A DNA stretch of 64,000 nucleotides from Pyropia yezoensis. Lineage: Eukaryota; Rhodophyta; Bangiophyceae; Bangiales; Bangiaceae. The notes below the pieces were generated by a model. The model worked only from the letters and a program-made list of their open reading frames with translations, made no database searches and had not been told where the DNA came from. Positions 22,199 to 32,785 of this stretch are shown here, piece after piece. Position 1 is the stretch's first letter; every line of letters begins with the position of its first letter. Position numbers and translations under genes: made by a program. The stretch lies in NCBI GenBank assembly GCA_009829735.1, contig CM020620.1, positions 8,758,545 through 8,822,544 on the forward strand. Direction: 5' to 3'.

Positions 22199-23522
22199 GA
22201 CGCCGGCGCCGAGACGGGGCCAAGGGTTGGGGAATGGGGGGTGGGCGTGACGTGGAGAGGTGAAGGTAGGAGGGGAGTGGGTCGAGCGCGCCCTGGCAGC
22301 GGGAGCGAGCTGGGGATGCAATTTTGCGGGCGTAAGAGAGCTGTGGCGCGCGGGTCGACGAGACGGGGGGGGGAGTACCGCCCAAGCATGAGCAGTAGGA
22401 CCACCGTCGTCAGCGCGACCAGGCAGGGCAGGCGGGCGGCTACGCCTACCAGTCGGCCCCCAGACTGGGGACCTCAGCGGGGCAGACCACGCAGCCGGGT
22501 GGGGGTTCCGCTCGTCGAGACCGCCTCGCCGGGGGAGGAGGCGGGCGGGTAACGCCTGGACACGACCCCCATTCCCAGAGAAGGTGGGGTGCCCGTGCCT
22601 CGCGGGCGCGAGAGGCCACTCGCCTCCGCCGAGGCACAGCTCGGCCTCGTGCTTGCTCCTGTGACCCGTCTTTGACCCTCAAATCACCTGAATTAGTGGA
22701 GCGTTACTGGTCGTACTGCGCCCCTCTGTTAAAGTTGATCGCAAAGGTACCTGAAGTACGCCTGGAATGAGGGGGATGACGCATCACCAAAAGGCTACTG
22801 TACTACGACTACGTCGTCTTGACCGTGGGCGTTGTCAGTCGCTGCACAGACACTCACGTCGCTGTCCGCCCCTCCCACCCCCGCACAGCTCAGCAGAGCC
22901 ACAGCGATTATTCGCCTGTTGCGTCCGCCTGCCGGGCGCTGGCCATTCGGGGGCTCCTCTCGACGCTACGCCTCTCTCCGCCTCGCCCGCTCCTGGCGCG
23001 GCCGCGGAAGTTGCTCCTCCCCCCCTCGGGCATCGGTGCTATCCTCTACTACTAGCCCGTGGGTCGTAGCTGACCGATGGCGCTGTGTGGACGGCCTGTC
23101 GGCAAGCGCCGGAGCGCTGGCCCAACGGGCAGTGCCACTCGGTACGGCCTTCTCCTCCCATTCTCGGAGCTACATCCTCGTATGGGCGTGTCGCGACGCG
23201 GGCGAGTGGTGGCCGCAGCGACCAAGAAGGCCGCCGCGATGCGGAGCAGATACCGAGGCGGCGAGCGGGCGGTAGCAACGGGCAGTACCATTGGCAGCTC
23301 TCTCCTTCATTGAAAGGTTGGGGTGGGCTGCGGACGCGTAGCGCTCAGCTTGACAACCAGTCATCTGGAACACTGCACGCCCGCGCCCGCAACCGTGTAA
23401 GAGCTCTATACCCCGCTGCAGCCACGGTTCTTGTCGATGCGGACGGCGGTGGCTGTTTGCACCCGCGCTGGTGGCGAAGGGAGGGGGCAGCGTCGGCGCG
23501 TGTGGGTGAGCCGGCTTGTACC
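22199..23522. other. Divergent intergenic region between transporter and thioesterase genes
   Basis: About 1.3 kb that should contain the promoters of both flanking genes. Overlapping open frames without domain content occur on both strands; none is supported. Confidence 0.4.
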
Positions 23523-24904
23523 ATGACGGGCGCGTGTCCCTGTGCGACCGCAGCGGGTCGCGTGCGTCGGCCAGCAGCTGATTCACCAAGTCCGCAGCGG
23601 GCTGTGGGATTGGCGCGGGCGCTGCGGGCAGCGGCGGTGGCGGTAGCAGCACTGAATGTTGCCGCAGCCGCGGACTGCCACCTCCTGAGTGCCGGCGACG
23701 GCCTGGGAGTCTCTTTCCCCGCCAACAATCCCCCCTCCTTTGCCCCATCAGCTGTTCGGCGACTACCCATCAGCCTCCGCGGTGCTGGCGATGGCAATGG
23801 CGGTACCGGCGCTGTCATCAACCCGCTCCTCGTCCGTACCGCCTCTGCCTCGGTTGTCATTGTCCACGGGACGGGTGGCTCTGGTGACAACTGGTCGTAC
23901 CTGGCGCTCGCGCTCTCCTTTCTCCGCCTCAACGCGGTGCGGTGGGTGCTGCCCACGGCGGCCGAGCGCCCGACTGGCAGCTCGGGGGCACTACGGCCGT
24001 CTTGGTTTGACGTGTTTGGTGTCGACGAGTCATCGCCCGAGGATGAGCCTAACATCCTGGCCGCCGTGGACCGCATCAAGGGGCTCGTGGCCGCCGAGGT
24101 GGCCCGCGGCATGCCGGCGGAGCGGGTGTTTGTGATGGGGTTTAGCCAAGGCGGGGCTGTCGCCCTCACGCACGCCCTCCGCAGTCCTGTGCGGGTAGGG
24201 GGGACGGTCGTGCTCAGCGGATGGCTGCCGCTGCGTACAAGGTACCCGGTAGCGGTGAGCGAGGCCAATCGGGATTCCCCCATCCTCATGCTACATGTAA
24301 GTGGGGGGAGGGGGGGGAAGGGGGGGCGAGGGCAGAGGAGTGAGCGGCTGGTTTCGTCAACAGAGTTGAGGTTGGGGGATGGACCACCGCCGCGAGGCGG
24401 CCCGCATCGCATGTCTCCGAGGGGGAGGTAGGGGCGGGCACGTTCGTAGCGTGCCCCCGGTGGTGCTGTTCCACCGCACTTTCTCCGTGACACAACGCTA
24501 GACGGGGCTGGAGTCTAACGCACGGCTCGCGCTTGCTTCCGCTCTGCATGCTTTCAACCTCGTGTCATCCTTGTACCCTCCGATGACACTGTCTTGCTAT
24601 TCCTTGGTTGTGCCTACCCCACTCTGCTTGGCCTGCGCGGCCCACCTCTACCTCACTCCCCTCTGCACAGGGCGAGCTGGACGACCGCGTGCCCTTCGCC
24701 TCTGCCGAAAAGTCCGCCCGCCTTGTTGGCGGCTTCGGTGTCAATGTCACGTTTCTGGCCTACCCGACCAAGGGCCACGTGCTGGTGGATGAAAAAATTA
24801 TCACCATGGCCGAGGACTTCATCCTCCTGCACGCGCCTGGCCAAAAGGTGGACCTCTTGCGAAAGGGGGTGGACCGCTTCCTGGAAGTGGTAGCCAAGTT
24901 TTGA
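23523..24904 (+). CDS. Acyl-protein thioesterase/carboxylesterase-like alpha/beta hydrolase, secretory N-terminus
   Basis: Two exons, 23523-24296 and 24671-24904, give 335 residues. The intron is GT-AG (ACAT|GTAAGT ... TGCACAG|GGC). The C-terminal ~230 residues are an APT1/LYPLA-type hydrolase: VVIVHGTGGSGDNW (oxyanion region), VMGFSQGGAVAL with nucleophile Ser208, HGELDDRVPF with Asp262 (split across the intron and restored by splicing), and YPTKGHVL with His294. These enzymes cleave S-acyl groups or short esters. The chosen start, ATG 23523 (MTGACPCATA), gives a ~100-residue N-terminal extension with a signal-like hydrophobic core (LARALRAAAVAVAALNVAAA), unusual for the normally cytosolic family and suggesting entry to the secretory pathway or a plastid. 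The frame is open further upstream, so an earlier start is possible. Confidence 0.88.
24297..24670 (+). other. Intron of the thioesterase gene
   Basis: A 374-nt intron with donor GTAAGT and acceptor CTCTGCACAG. Splicing creates the catalytic HGELDD motif in frame. Confidence 0.9.
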
Positions 24905-25431
24905 CGCCCCGGCGTACTGGCATGGGGGGGGGGGGTGGAGAAAGGCGGGGGTGGATGGGGGGGCGTGCTGGGGTTGTGGGAGGCAAGTGTCTGGGAAGAG
25001 AGGGGATGTGATGGGAGGGTGGGGGGCTCCGACGTTTGGCGGTGTGCGCTGCGGTGACCCCCCGAGCCCTCCATGCCAGACGCGCGACCAGAGCAGATGC
25101 TTGCGGGGTTCCTGGAGCGGGACCCGCGTCAAAGCTGGGCCGCCGGATCACCAAGCACCCCCTTGGGCAGGCGCGCTGGGGGGGACGCACTTACCCCCTG
25201 AGAGGGGTCCTGGGGATGGTGCGTCAAACACGCTGCCGCGACCACTTGCGCAGCTGGGTGCGGATGCATCGCACATGCTTCCCCGGTTATCTCCATCGCG
25301 TGCGGTGCCCAACGTCCGTCCCTGCCATTCCAACGCGTGAGGTCTCCAGCGTCTGGCTCTACCGTTCTCCCCCCACACCCCCCGCCGCCCCTCGCGCCCC
25401 CCTGCCCCCCGCCTCTTTCGGGCTGACCAGC
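24905..25431. other. Intergenic region upstream of the amidase gene
   Basis: G-rich DNA between two plus-strand genes. It is open in frame with the amidase, but the translation is not family-like. No other gene is seen. Confidence 0.45.
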
Positions 25432-26757
25432 ATGGCAAGCTACCAGCCCAACACGCCCATCGACCTCATCTCTGTGGACCTTGGCGTGCCTCCCGCCGAG
25501 CAGGAGAAGCCGCTGCACAACCGGTGGCACCCCGCCATCCCGCCCGTCGCGACGGTCGCCACCGGCTGCCTCTTCCGCGCCGAAGCGATTGACTGGACGG
25601 GGGGCCAGATTGGCAACACGGACGACGCGACCGACGTGCGAGACGTGGACCTCAGCCGCTGCCACCACCTGTCGGGGCCGATCCGTGTCGAGGACGCGGC
25701 GGGCGCGCCCGCGGCGCCAGGGGACCTGCTGGTTGTGGAGGTGGCCGACATTGGGCCGCTGCGCGGGCACGAGTGGGGCTACACAGGCATCTTTGACGCC
25801 TCAAACGGGGGCGGCTTCCTCGCCGACCACTTCCCGGTCGCCGCCAAGGCGGTGTGGGGCTTTGAGGGGCGCTTCGCGTCATCCCGCCACATCCCCGGCG
25901 TTCGCTTCCCCGGCCTGATCCACACAGGGCTGATTGGGACGGCGCCCAGCGCAGAGCTGCTGGCCGAGTGGAACGAGCGCGAGGGTGCCCTCGTAGCGAC
26001 GGGGGAGGAGCGGCTGACGTTGCCCAAGCATCTCGCCACCCGCCCGTTGGCGTCTCTGCCCAACCCCAAGGGCGCACTGCTGGGCGCCATCCGCCCCAAC
26101 CACCCCGACCACGACCGAATCGCCGGGGAGGCGGCGCGCACCATCCCCGGCCGGGAGAATGGGGGCAATTGCGACATTAAGAACCTGACGGTGGGCGCCA
26201 AGGTGTATCTCCCAGTCTTCGTCGAGGGAGCCAACCTATCTTTCGGCGACATTCACTTCTCCCAAGGGGACGGCGAGGTGTCCTTTTGCGGCGCCATTGA
26301 GATGGCTGGCTACGTGGTGCTCAAGACGGACATCATCCGTGGGGGCGTCGCAAAGTACCTGACGCCCACCTGCCCGACGCGCCCTCTGTCCGTCTACCCC
26401 CTCTTCGAGGTGTCCCCCCTCGAACCCCGCTTCACTGAGTGGCTCGTCTTTGAGGGCCAGTCGGTGGACGAGGCGGGCGTTCAACACTTTCTTGACGCAT
26501 CCATCAGCTACAAGCAGTGTGTCCTGTCGGCGATTGCGTACCTGGCCAAGTTTGGGTACACCCGGGAGCAGGTGTACCTCCTCCTCAGCTGCTGCCCGTG
26601 CGAAGGCCGCATCAGCGGTATTGTGGATGCGCCCAACGCGTGCACGACGCTTGCCATTCCGACGCGCATCTTTGACCAGGACATCCGGCCGAGCCAGGAT
26701 GGGCCCCCGGTGGGACCCCGTCTGGTCACCCGGGGGGACTGCGCGCGGGTGGGGTGA
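25432..26757 (+). CDS. fmdA: Acetamidase/formamidase (FmdA/AmdA family)
   Basis: A 441-residue enzyme from ATG 25432 (MASYQPNTPIDLISVDLGVP), close to the usual family length. FmdA-type amidases hydrolyse formamide or acetamide to ammonia plus the acid, giving access to nitrogen. Family landmarks run in order: HNRWHPAIPPVATV, the GHEWGYTGIFDASNGGGFLA segment, the HTGLIGTAPS loop, then RENGGNCDIKNLTVGAKVYL and FGDIHFSQGDGEVSFCGAIE, which is the hallmark block containing the conserved Asp/His/Gln/Glu residues. The C-terminal domain includes FTEWLVFEGQSVDEAG and YTREQVYLLLS. There is no signal or transit peptide from this start, so a cytosolic location is likely. The frame is uninterrupted. The gene sits in tandem with the thioesterase gene and convergent with the LON-domain gene. 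Confidence 0.95.
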   Translation: MASYQPNTPIDLISVDLGVPPAEQEKPLHNRWHPAIPPVATVATGCLFRAEAIDWTGGQIGNTDDATDVRDVDLSRCHHLSGPIRVEDAAGAPAAPGDLLVVEVADIGPLRGHEWGYTGIFDASNGGGFLADHFPVAAKAVWGFEGRFASSRHIPGVRFPGLIHTGLIGTAPSAELLAEWNEREGALVATGEERLTLPKHLATRPLASLPNPKGALLGAIRPNHPDHDRIAGEAARTIPGRENGGNCDIKNLTVGAKVYLPVFVEGANLSFGDIHFSQGDGEVSFCGAIEMAGYVVLKTDIIRGGVAKYLTPTCPTRPLSVYPLFEVSPLEPRFTEWLVFEGQSVDEAGVQHFLDASISYKQCVLSAIAYLAKFGYTREQVYLLLSCCPCEGRISGIVDAPNACTTLAIPTRIFDQDIRPSQDGPPVGPRLVTRGDCARVG

Positions 26758-27245
26758 CGGGGGGGGGTTCCCCGCTGTGGCTGGCCAAACACGGGACCTG
26801 CGGGTGTGGCCCATTGTACTCTGAATGTTGGTTGTCCTCTCAGGGGGGGTCCTCTGGGCAAGGGCCTGTGCGGCGCGTGGACTGGTGGGAGCAGTGGAGT
26901 CGTACGTCGTGGACGTCAAGCTGAGTTGGCCTTTCAGCGAATCCTTTGCAGTGGCATGTAGTGTTTTCTTTCTGTCACCGCTGCTTGTCTTTTCGTCACC
27001 ACCGCTGCCTCCCACCGCTTGCCCGAGACACGTCGAGTTGCGTCGGCCATCGACCAACGGTATAAGGTACAGCGGCACGGGTTCCTTACGGGTAGCCTTC
27101 TGCCCCCAAGCAGGCGTTCAATACAGGCAGCACCTCCCCGTCCCCCCGGCCCCAGGCGCACGTCTCCATTCCGTCTCTCCTGCTCCTCCTTCCCGCGGCA
27201 CACGGCGCTGTTGGTGCACTGCCCCCCTGCCCGAAGCCGGGGCCC
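26758..27245. other. Convergent intergenic region
   Basis: This DNA lies between the 3' ends of the amidase and LON-domain genes. No supported gene. Confidence 0.5.
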
Positions 27246-28667
27246 TCACTCTCCTCCCCCCCCACCCTTGCCCCCCCCCCCCAGCGCCTCCTCCAGCGCC
27301 AGACGCGCCAGCAGCGCCCGCCGCCGCCGCTCCACCACCACCGCCGCCAGGTCCAGCCGCTGCCGCACGTCGGTGAGGGCCATGGCGGCGGCAACGTCCC
27401 CCCCCCCCGCGCCTGCCACGCGGAGCACGCCGAAGGAAAACGCCTCAACACGTGCCTGCCACGCAGACCGGACGGGGAGCGGGGTGGCGGCCCACTCGGC
27501 GGCCGACAGCTCCCGGTCGTACACGGGGGGGGCCCACACCCGCACCGCCACCTCGGCGGGGAGGGGGGAGGAGGCGGGGCCGCCCCGGGCAGCGTTGCCG
27601 GCCGCGACGGGGGGGGGAAGGGGGGGCACGCCCGGCTCGCTGGGCGGGGCGTCCCCGTCGCCGCCGCCTCCGCCACCTCCACCACCGCCACCGCCGGCAC
27701 CACCATTGCCATCAGGGGGCACCCCTCCCCCCGGCGTTGCGGCGGGCGTAGCGGCAGCGGCGGCGCCGCCGAGGCGGTCGGCCAAGCGGGAGAGCCCCTG
27801 CACGGCCGTCCACACGTCCCACTCAGCAGTGGCGATCGCCGCGCGGTCGGCGAGCGTCCACGCCGGCCAGTCGGTGAGAGACGCGAACGTTGCGGCCGTC
27901 GAGGCGGCGTCGTAGGCCAGAAGTCGCCCGCGTGTCGTGCAACGCACGTCCATCGTCACCACCGGCTGGGAGCCACCAGCGGGGGGCCCGCCGCCGCTGC
28001 CGCCGCCGCCGCCACTGCCACCACCCCCGCCGCCGCCACCCATATCCACCCGCACCAGGGACAGGATGGTGACGACGGCAGCAATGGCCATGGGCGACGG
28101 CACGGGGTGCGGGGGGCGGCCGCCCCCGCCGCCGCCACCACCACCGCCGTCGTCATCAACATCGTCCCCGCTGTCGACCGCCACCAGCTGCGCAAACGAG
28201 GTGGCGCCCGACGACAGCAGCCGAGTCAGCTCTGCGTACGGCACCCGGATGGAGCCGGTGGCGCCGGGCGACAGCTGCGAGCCGCGGGGCACAAACATTA
28301 CTGGCAGGTGGAGGGTGGAGCTGACCGGCGCCATCCCCTCCCGCTCCCCAGGGCGGCCCGGCCTCGACGCTCCCGTGCGGTCGTCGTCGTCGCCGCCCCC
28401 CTCACCGTCCCCGCGGCCGCCACCGCCGGCGTTGCTGTCGTCGCCGCCGGCGTCCCGGTCAGCGCCCCCACCAGTAGCATCGCCGGCGGTCATGCGAACC
28501 CGCCTCAGCGGCGAAACGGCAGCAAAGGTAGCGGACGAGGCAGCGGCGGCAACGGCGGCGGCGGCGGCGGCGGCAGCTGTGGTCGCATCAGCGGGCGACC
28601 GCAGACGGGTCAGCCGCCGCCGGCGGGACGGGCACACCAGCACCACCGGGACGGGGAGGAAGGCCAT
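27246..28667 (-). CDS. LON N-terminal substrate-binding-domain protein, probably plastid-targeted
   Basis: A 473-residue frame from ATG 28667 (MAFLPVPVVLVCPSRRRRLT). The first ~55 residues are Arg/Ala-rich without acidic residues, like a transit peptide, and an Asp/Gly-rich linker follows. From about residue 118 a LON N-domain pattern appears: TLHLPVMFVPRGSQLSPGAT, then VPYAELTRLLSS..SFAQLVAV, AAVVTILSLVRVD and VVTMDVRCTTRGRLLAYD. This beta-rich fold binds substrate in Lon protease and also stands alone in plant plastid proteins, where no ATPase or protease domain follows; here too none is seen. The domain is interrupted by poly-Gly and Asp/Gly loops. A helical C-terminal section (ATAEWDVWTAVQGLSRLADR; later LTDVRQRLDLAAVVVERRRR) resembles that of plastid LON-domain proteins. 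The stand-alone call is moderately secure. Confidence 0.65.
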   Translation of the reverse strand: MAFLPVPVVLVCPSRRRRLTRLRSPADATTAAAAAAAAVAAAASSATFAAVSPLRRVRMTAGDATGGGADRDAGGDDSNAGGGGRGDGEGGGDDDDRTGASRPGRPGEREGMAPVSSTLHLPVMFVPRGSQLSPGATGSIRVPYAELTRLLSSGATSFAQLVAVDSGDDVDDDGGGGGGGGGGRPPHPVPSPMAIAAVVTILSLVRVDMGGGGGGGGSGGGGGSGGGPPAGGSQPVVTMDVRCTTRGRLLAYDAASTAATFASLTDWPAWTLADRAAIATAEWDVWTAVQGLSRLADRLGGAAAAATPAATPGGGVPPDGNGGAGGGGGGGGGGGGDGDAPPSEPGVPPLPPPVAAGNAARGGPASSPLPAEVAVRVWAPPVYDRELSAAEWAATPLPVRSAWQARVEAFSFGVLRVAGAGGGDVAAAMALTDVRQRLDLAAVVVERRRRALLARLALEEALGGGGKGGGGGE

Positions 28668-30297
28668 GGCATATGGGCAGAGGGTCTGGTGGGGGCGGGG
28701 GTGAAAAGACAGTGACTGGCCAGCGGGGAGGGTGGGGGGGCGAGGGGGCGGACGGGCAGGGGCAGACGGCATCAGCAGCAGCCGGCGTGGTGAGGCGGCG
28801 GGAAGCGGGATGGGTCCGTCACTGAGGGCTGAGGGGGACGTATGTACGTGACGGGAAGGGAGCGGGAAGCGGTCAGTGGTGACTTCTCCCACACAGTGTC
28901 TAAAGTAGGCGGGAGGCGGAAGGGGAAGCGGGGCTTGCTACTGACCGCGCTGTGCCCGAGACCGAAGGGGGAGCGAGGTGGGGGTGGCAGCGGGGTGGGC
29001 ACCCCGGGCCTCCCAGTGCGTGGTGGCTGCGGCGGCGATCCCATTGGGCCGGCCCCCCCGCTCAATGGCATTCCTGGAATTGAGGGGGGGCCACACCGCG
29101 GTGTGCGGTACTGTACCGCCGTGGGTGGGACCCTCTCGCTATGTATCCGGATATCGATGGATACCTAAATGTCGCTGCGGAAGCACACCACCCCCACACA
29201 GCCACAGCCTAAAGAGCGCGTAGATCACAATCACTGTAGATACCTACATAGATACCAAAACCTTGCTCCTACGCATCTTGGCGCGTGTGATGGTGACCCT
29301 ACATATGCTTGGGCTGACGTCCTCTGCTCCGACAGCACGTCCACCGGGGGGGGCACCGGTGGGGGGTGCGGGGGTGACCCCACCGACGGACGGGACGCTC
29401 CCGGCGGCTCCGCCCTTGGCGACTTGGGACGGCTCGCCACAGGGTGGCGAGCGGTCCCTCTCTGCCACCCTCCCTCCCTCCCTCCCTCCCTCCCCCCTTC
29501 ATTACGCTGTACCTCAAAGTCCCCGCGACGGGCGGAGGCCGACGGCCAGCCCAGTGTGCTGGCTCTGCTGGAGGACCCGAGCCGACCGCCGCTGTAGCAT
29601 GCGGGCGTGTTTTCTTTTTTTTTTTTGTAGGTCGTGTGTCGCGGTGGCGGCGGCCGCGGCGGGGGGGGCGCCCCCACCGGACGGCGCGGCGTCGGGCCCC
29701 TTTGGGCGGCCGCTCCCGCCGCCGGCGGGGGGGACTGGGGGTGGCAGCCGGCGATGCTGCAGCGTCGGCGGCCAGCTGAGGCGGTGGGGGCGGTGGGTAA
29801 GGCGGCGGTGGCAATGGTGCTGGCGATGGCGGCGGCCACGGTGGCAGGCGACCCCGGCTACTCTGCACGATTGCGTGCTCTGCCTGTTGACCACCATTTG
29901 CTGCACAGTCGAGACGGTAGCAACGGGCACCACCCCGCTGTTGTCGCTGTTGGACGGGGAGCGAGCCGGCCGGTGGCCTGTCTGAGGCCGCCTTCAGCGG
30001 AAATGGCAGCGTCTTGGGAGCTGCCATCTGCCGCGACGCCGCCCGCAACAGAGCGTGCGGTTGTGGTGGGCGTTGGGGAGGGAGTCGGGGTGGGGGTTGC
30101 GGTGGGGTTGGGGGGTGGGGCTGGTAGTGGGGACGGAGCGGCGACTGGCGCTGGGGCTTGGGGCTGCGGCGGTGGTGGCGCCGTCGTGGTTTGATCTGTT
30201 GCGCAGCCCAAACGCCACTCTCACGGCACCCGCGGGGCTTCGCAGGCTAAAAAAGTATCGACAGCCTGCCGCCCGACGCCTCCCCCCCCCCCCCCCC
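28668..30297. other. Intergenic DNA with a CCCT microsatellite
   Basis: About 1.6 kb between two minus-strand genes. It holds a (CCCT)n microsatellite (29467-29497), a T-run near 29615-29625 and a 17-nt C run at 30282-30298 abutting the PAN gene stop. Plus-strand frames here are Gly/Pro-rich and not supported. Confidence 0.45.
29467..29497. repeat. (CCCT)n microsatellite
   Basis: About seven uninterrupted copies of the tetranucleotide, ending in a C run. Confidence 0.85.
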
Positions 30298-31052
30298 CTA
30301 CGTGTCAAAGCTCTCTAACAGGCGGTCTGGGATGGCCAACGACGATTCGCCCGCCTTGAGCGTCGACGGCAGCACTAGGGGCGGCGGCCGCGGGCAGGCC
30401 GCCCCCCCCTCCTCCCCTATCCCGTTGCCTGGCAGCGGCGGCGGTGGCTGCGGCAGCGGCGGCGCCACCGCCGCGGCGGCCGCTGCCGACCCGCCCTCTC
30501 CACCTGACGATGGCGCCGCGGACTGCCGCGCCGGCGTCACCGACGAGCAGCCTTCGAGGCTGCGCCGATCGCTCCCTGTGGCCGCATCCGAGCCGTGTCC
30601 CCCGCCCTCCCGCGATGATGGCGGCGCTGACGGCAGTGACGAGGGGGGGGAGACCGACGCCGCGCTTGACGGCCGGCCACCGCGCCCCCGCAGCTCCGCA
30701 TCGGCCGTCGTCCACAGCACGGACGGGGGGGACGGCGGCCGTTCGGGCGCCTGGGGGGAACCCGCCCCCCTGCCGCCGCCGCTGCCGCCGCCGCTGCCAC
30801 CGCCGCTGCCGCCGCCGCTGCCGATGTCGCCGCCGGCGTGGGCCGGAGGCGGTGGCCAAGCCGCCCGCGCGCCCCCGCCAGGCGGCGACGCCCACACGGC
30901 GCCGCCCCCCGCAGCCGACACGAAGCCCATCACAACCCCGCCCGCCCCGGCCGCGGCGCCCAGCGTCGGGCCCACCCCCGCGCCGGCGGGAAGCGGTGGA
31001 CCAGCTGCCCAGCCGCCGCTGCCAATGCCGCCGCCGCCGCCGCCGCCGCCGC

Positions 31053-31088
<36 letters not shown>

Positions 31089-32370
31089 CGTTGCCGACGC
31101 CGCCACCGCCACCGCCAACGCCAACGCCACCGCCACCACCACCGCCTCTGCCGTTCCCGCCGCCAGGGCCGCCGCCGCCACCCGCTACTTCGATGTTGGT
31201 GGCCAACCCCCAGGCGGCCGCCGCCTCGGCGTCATCGTCCGACCCGCTGGCGGCCGCCCGTCGCCGCTGTTGCCGCCGCCGCACAAACACCGCGGCCGCC
31301 ACACCCACCACCGCCGCTACCGCCACCGCCGCCGCCACGCCGCCGGCAATAGCGGGAGTGTTGCTGCTGCCGCCGCCGCCGCCGTCTCGCTGGCCGACGC
31401 CAGCCACCAGCACCCCACACACCGCCCCCTCCGAGGACGACGGCACCGCCTCGCCACGGCTGCGCGCGCCGCCGCGGTGGGCGCAGCGCCCCCCCTCCAG
31501 CGGGAACCACTCGTAGTGAGTGCAGCCGGGGAAGCGGACGCAGGCAGCGGCACACGCGGCGGCGGTGGGAGCGGACTCGACGGCCAGGTCGGGGGCGGCG
31601 TCCCAGGCGCAGCCGGCCGCCCAAGCTGTGGTGGGGCCCTCCCGCCACTCCAGAGCGGGGGTGGGAGATGGCGTCGGCGACACGGGCGTCCGCAGCAGCC
31701 CACATCGGGCGCCGATCCAATCGCTCGGATTCGCTTCGGCCCGCGTGCGGTGGCCAGACTTGAAGACGCATCGCTGCCCATTGGTGATGGACCAGTCAAA
31801 GTGGGTGCAGGAGGGGAACGCTCGACAGGCGTCGGGGCAGCCCTCCACCGTCGTTACCTTGAAGGTCAGGTCCTGGTCTGACGGCCACAGGCAGCCATCC
31901 GCCCACTCCTCCCCGGGCGCCTCCTGCCACTCGAGCGGCGCTGGCGACGCCGTCGGCGCTTCTTGCCTAATCAGCCCACACACCGCGTCCCTGTCGTCGG
32001 AGATCCAGGCGTTCTCCTTGGTGCGGTCGCCAGACTTGAGATGGCAGAGCTGCAACGTCCCGGACCAGCTAAAGTGGGTGCACCCGGGCGTGCGGCTGCA
32101 CGCGACGACGCACGCTTTCGCGGTCGCGGCTTCGCTGCTCCCCACATCTGGGCTGCCGGCAACCGAGCAGCCGACGGCCATGACCGCCACGGGGCCATCC
32201 TGCCACACAAGGGGGGGCTTGGCCTGGTGCCCGGCAGGATCCGGGGTACTGGCCGGGGGCGGGAGCGGGGGGGTCTGCGCAGCCGCCTCGGTAGCAACAC
32301 CCAGCACGGCGGCGGCGGCCACCGCGCTTTGGGAGAGCCGCCGCCACGATGCGGCCGCCCAGGGGATCAT
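30298..32370 (-). CDS. Type I membrane protein with three PAN/Apple domains and a long Gly-rich cytoplasmic tail
   Basis: A 690-residue protein from ATG 32370 (MIPWAAASWRRLSQSAVAAA), starting with a signal peptide (hydrophobic to ~residue 30, AAAQ cleavage-like). Three PAN/Apple repeats follow at about residues 55-135, 150-227 and 245-322, each with the pattern GC...C..AC...P.CTHF.W....C..K.G......CG. Disulfide-bonded Apple domains bind protein or carbohydrate outside the cell. Pro/Thr/Ser linkers separate them. A single transmembrane helix (residues ~338-363, TPAIAGGVAAAVAVAAVVGV then AAAVFV) is followed by a basic stop-transfer sequence RRRQQRRRAA. The remaining ~320 residues are Gly-, Pro- and Ser-rich and end LLESFDT. 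No kinase is present. A cell-surface adhesion or recognition role is plausible. An in-frame open stretch upstream of the signal peptide is probably leader. Confidence 0.85.
31024..31099. repeat. (GCC)n trinucleotide repeat coding poly-Gly
   Basis: Near-perfect CCG/GCC repeats, read as Gly codons on the minus strand in the cytoplasmic tail of the PAN-domain protein. A similar (CCGCCGCTG)n tract lies at about 30775-30825. Confidence 0.85.
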
Positions 32371-32785
32371 TGCAGCGCGGTCCACGCAAGGGGGCCGGGG
32401 GGGGGGCCCGAGGGGGGGGGTGGGAAGGAGACTTTGCCCGGGGCGGCTGCCACAGCGGGCAGTCTGTCTCCTCCTGTGACCGTGCAGAGGGCGGGGGCAG
32501 GCGGCTGGCGGGGGGGGTGTAGAGGGGGGGTGACGCCGGCGGTGAGGGAAAGGTAGCGGCCGCGGAAAACAGAAGCCGCGCCAGCGTGTGTGCGCGTGAG
32601 ACCGCTGTCGGCGATGCGAGCTGACACGCGCCAACCGCCGCCGATGTTGCCTGGGCGGCGGCGGCCAACGGGCCATCGCGGGGCTCCCCCGCGCTGACGC
32701 GCCTGGCGCAGTCTGAAGGTGGGCGCTTTCGCTGACCGCCCGGGCCACCCGGGGGAACGCTCTGCGGCAAACGTATGCACGACGT
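32371..32785. other. Upstream region of the PAN-domain gene
   Basis: About 415 bp between the PAN start codon and the MITE-like element. It should contain the promoter and leader; no specific element was identified. Confidence 0.45.

Noticed and set aside
26236..27078. Minus-strand 280-codon frame opposite the amidase gene
   Set aside because: Shadow of the strongly conserved FmdA coding strand.
30302..31881. Large plus-strand Pro/Ala-rich frames opposite the PAN-domain gene
   Set aside because: They mirror Gly codons of the minus strand; the minus strand has signal peptide, Apple domains and a membrane span.
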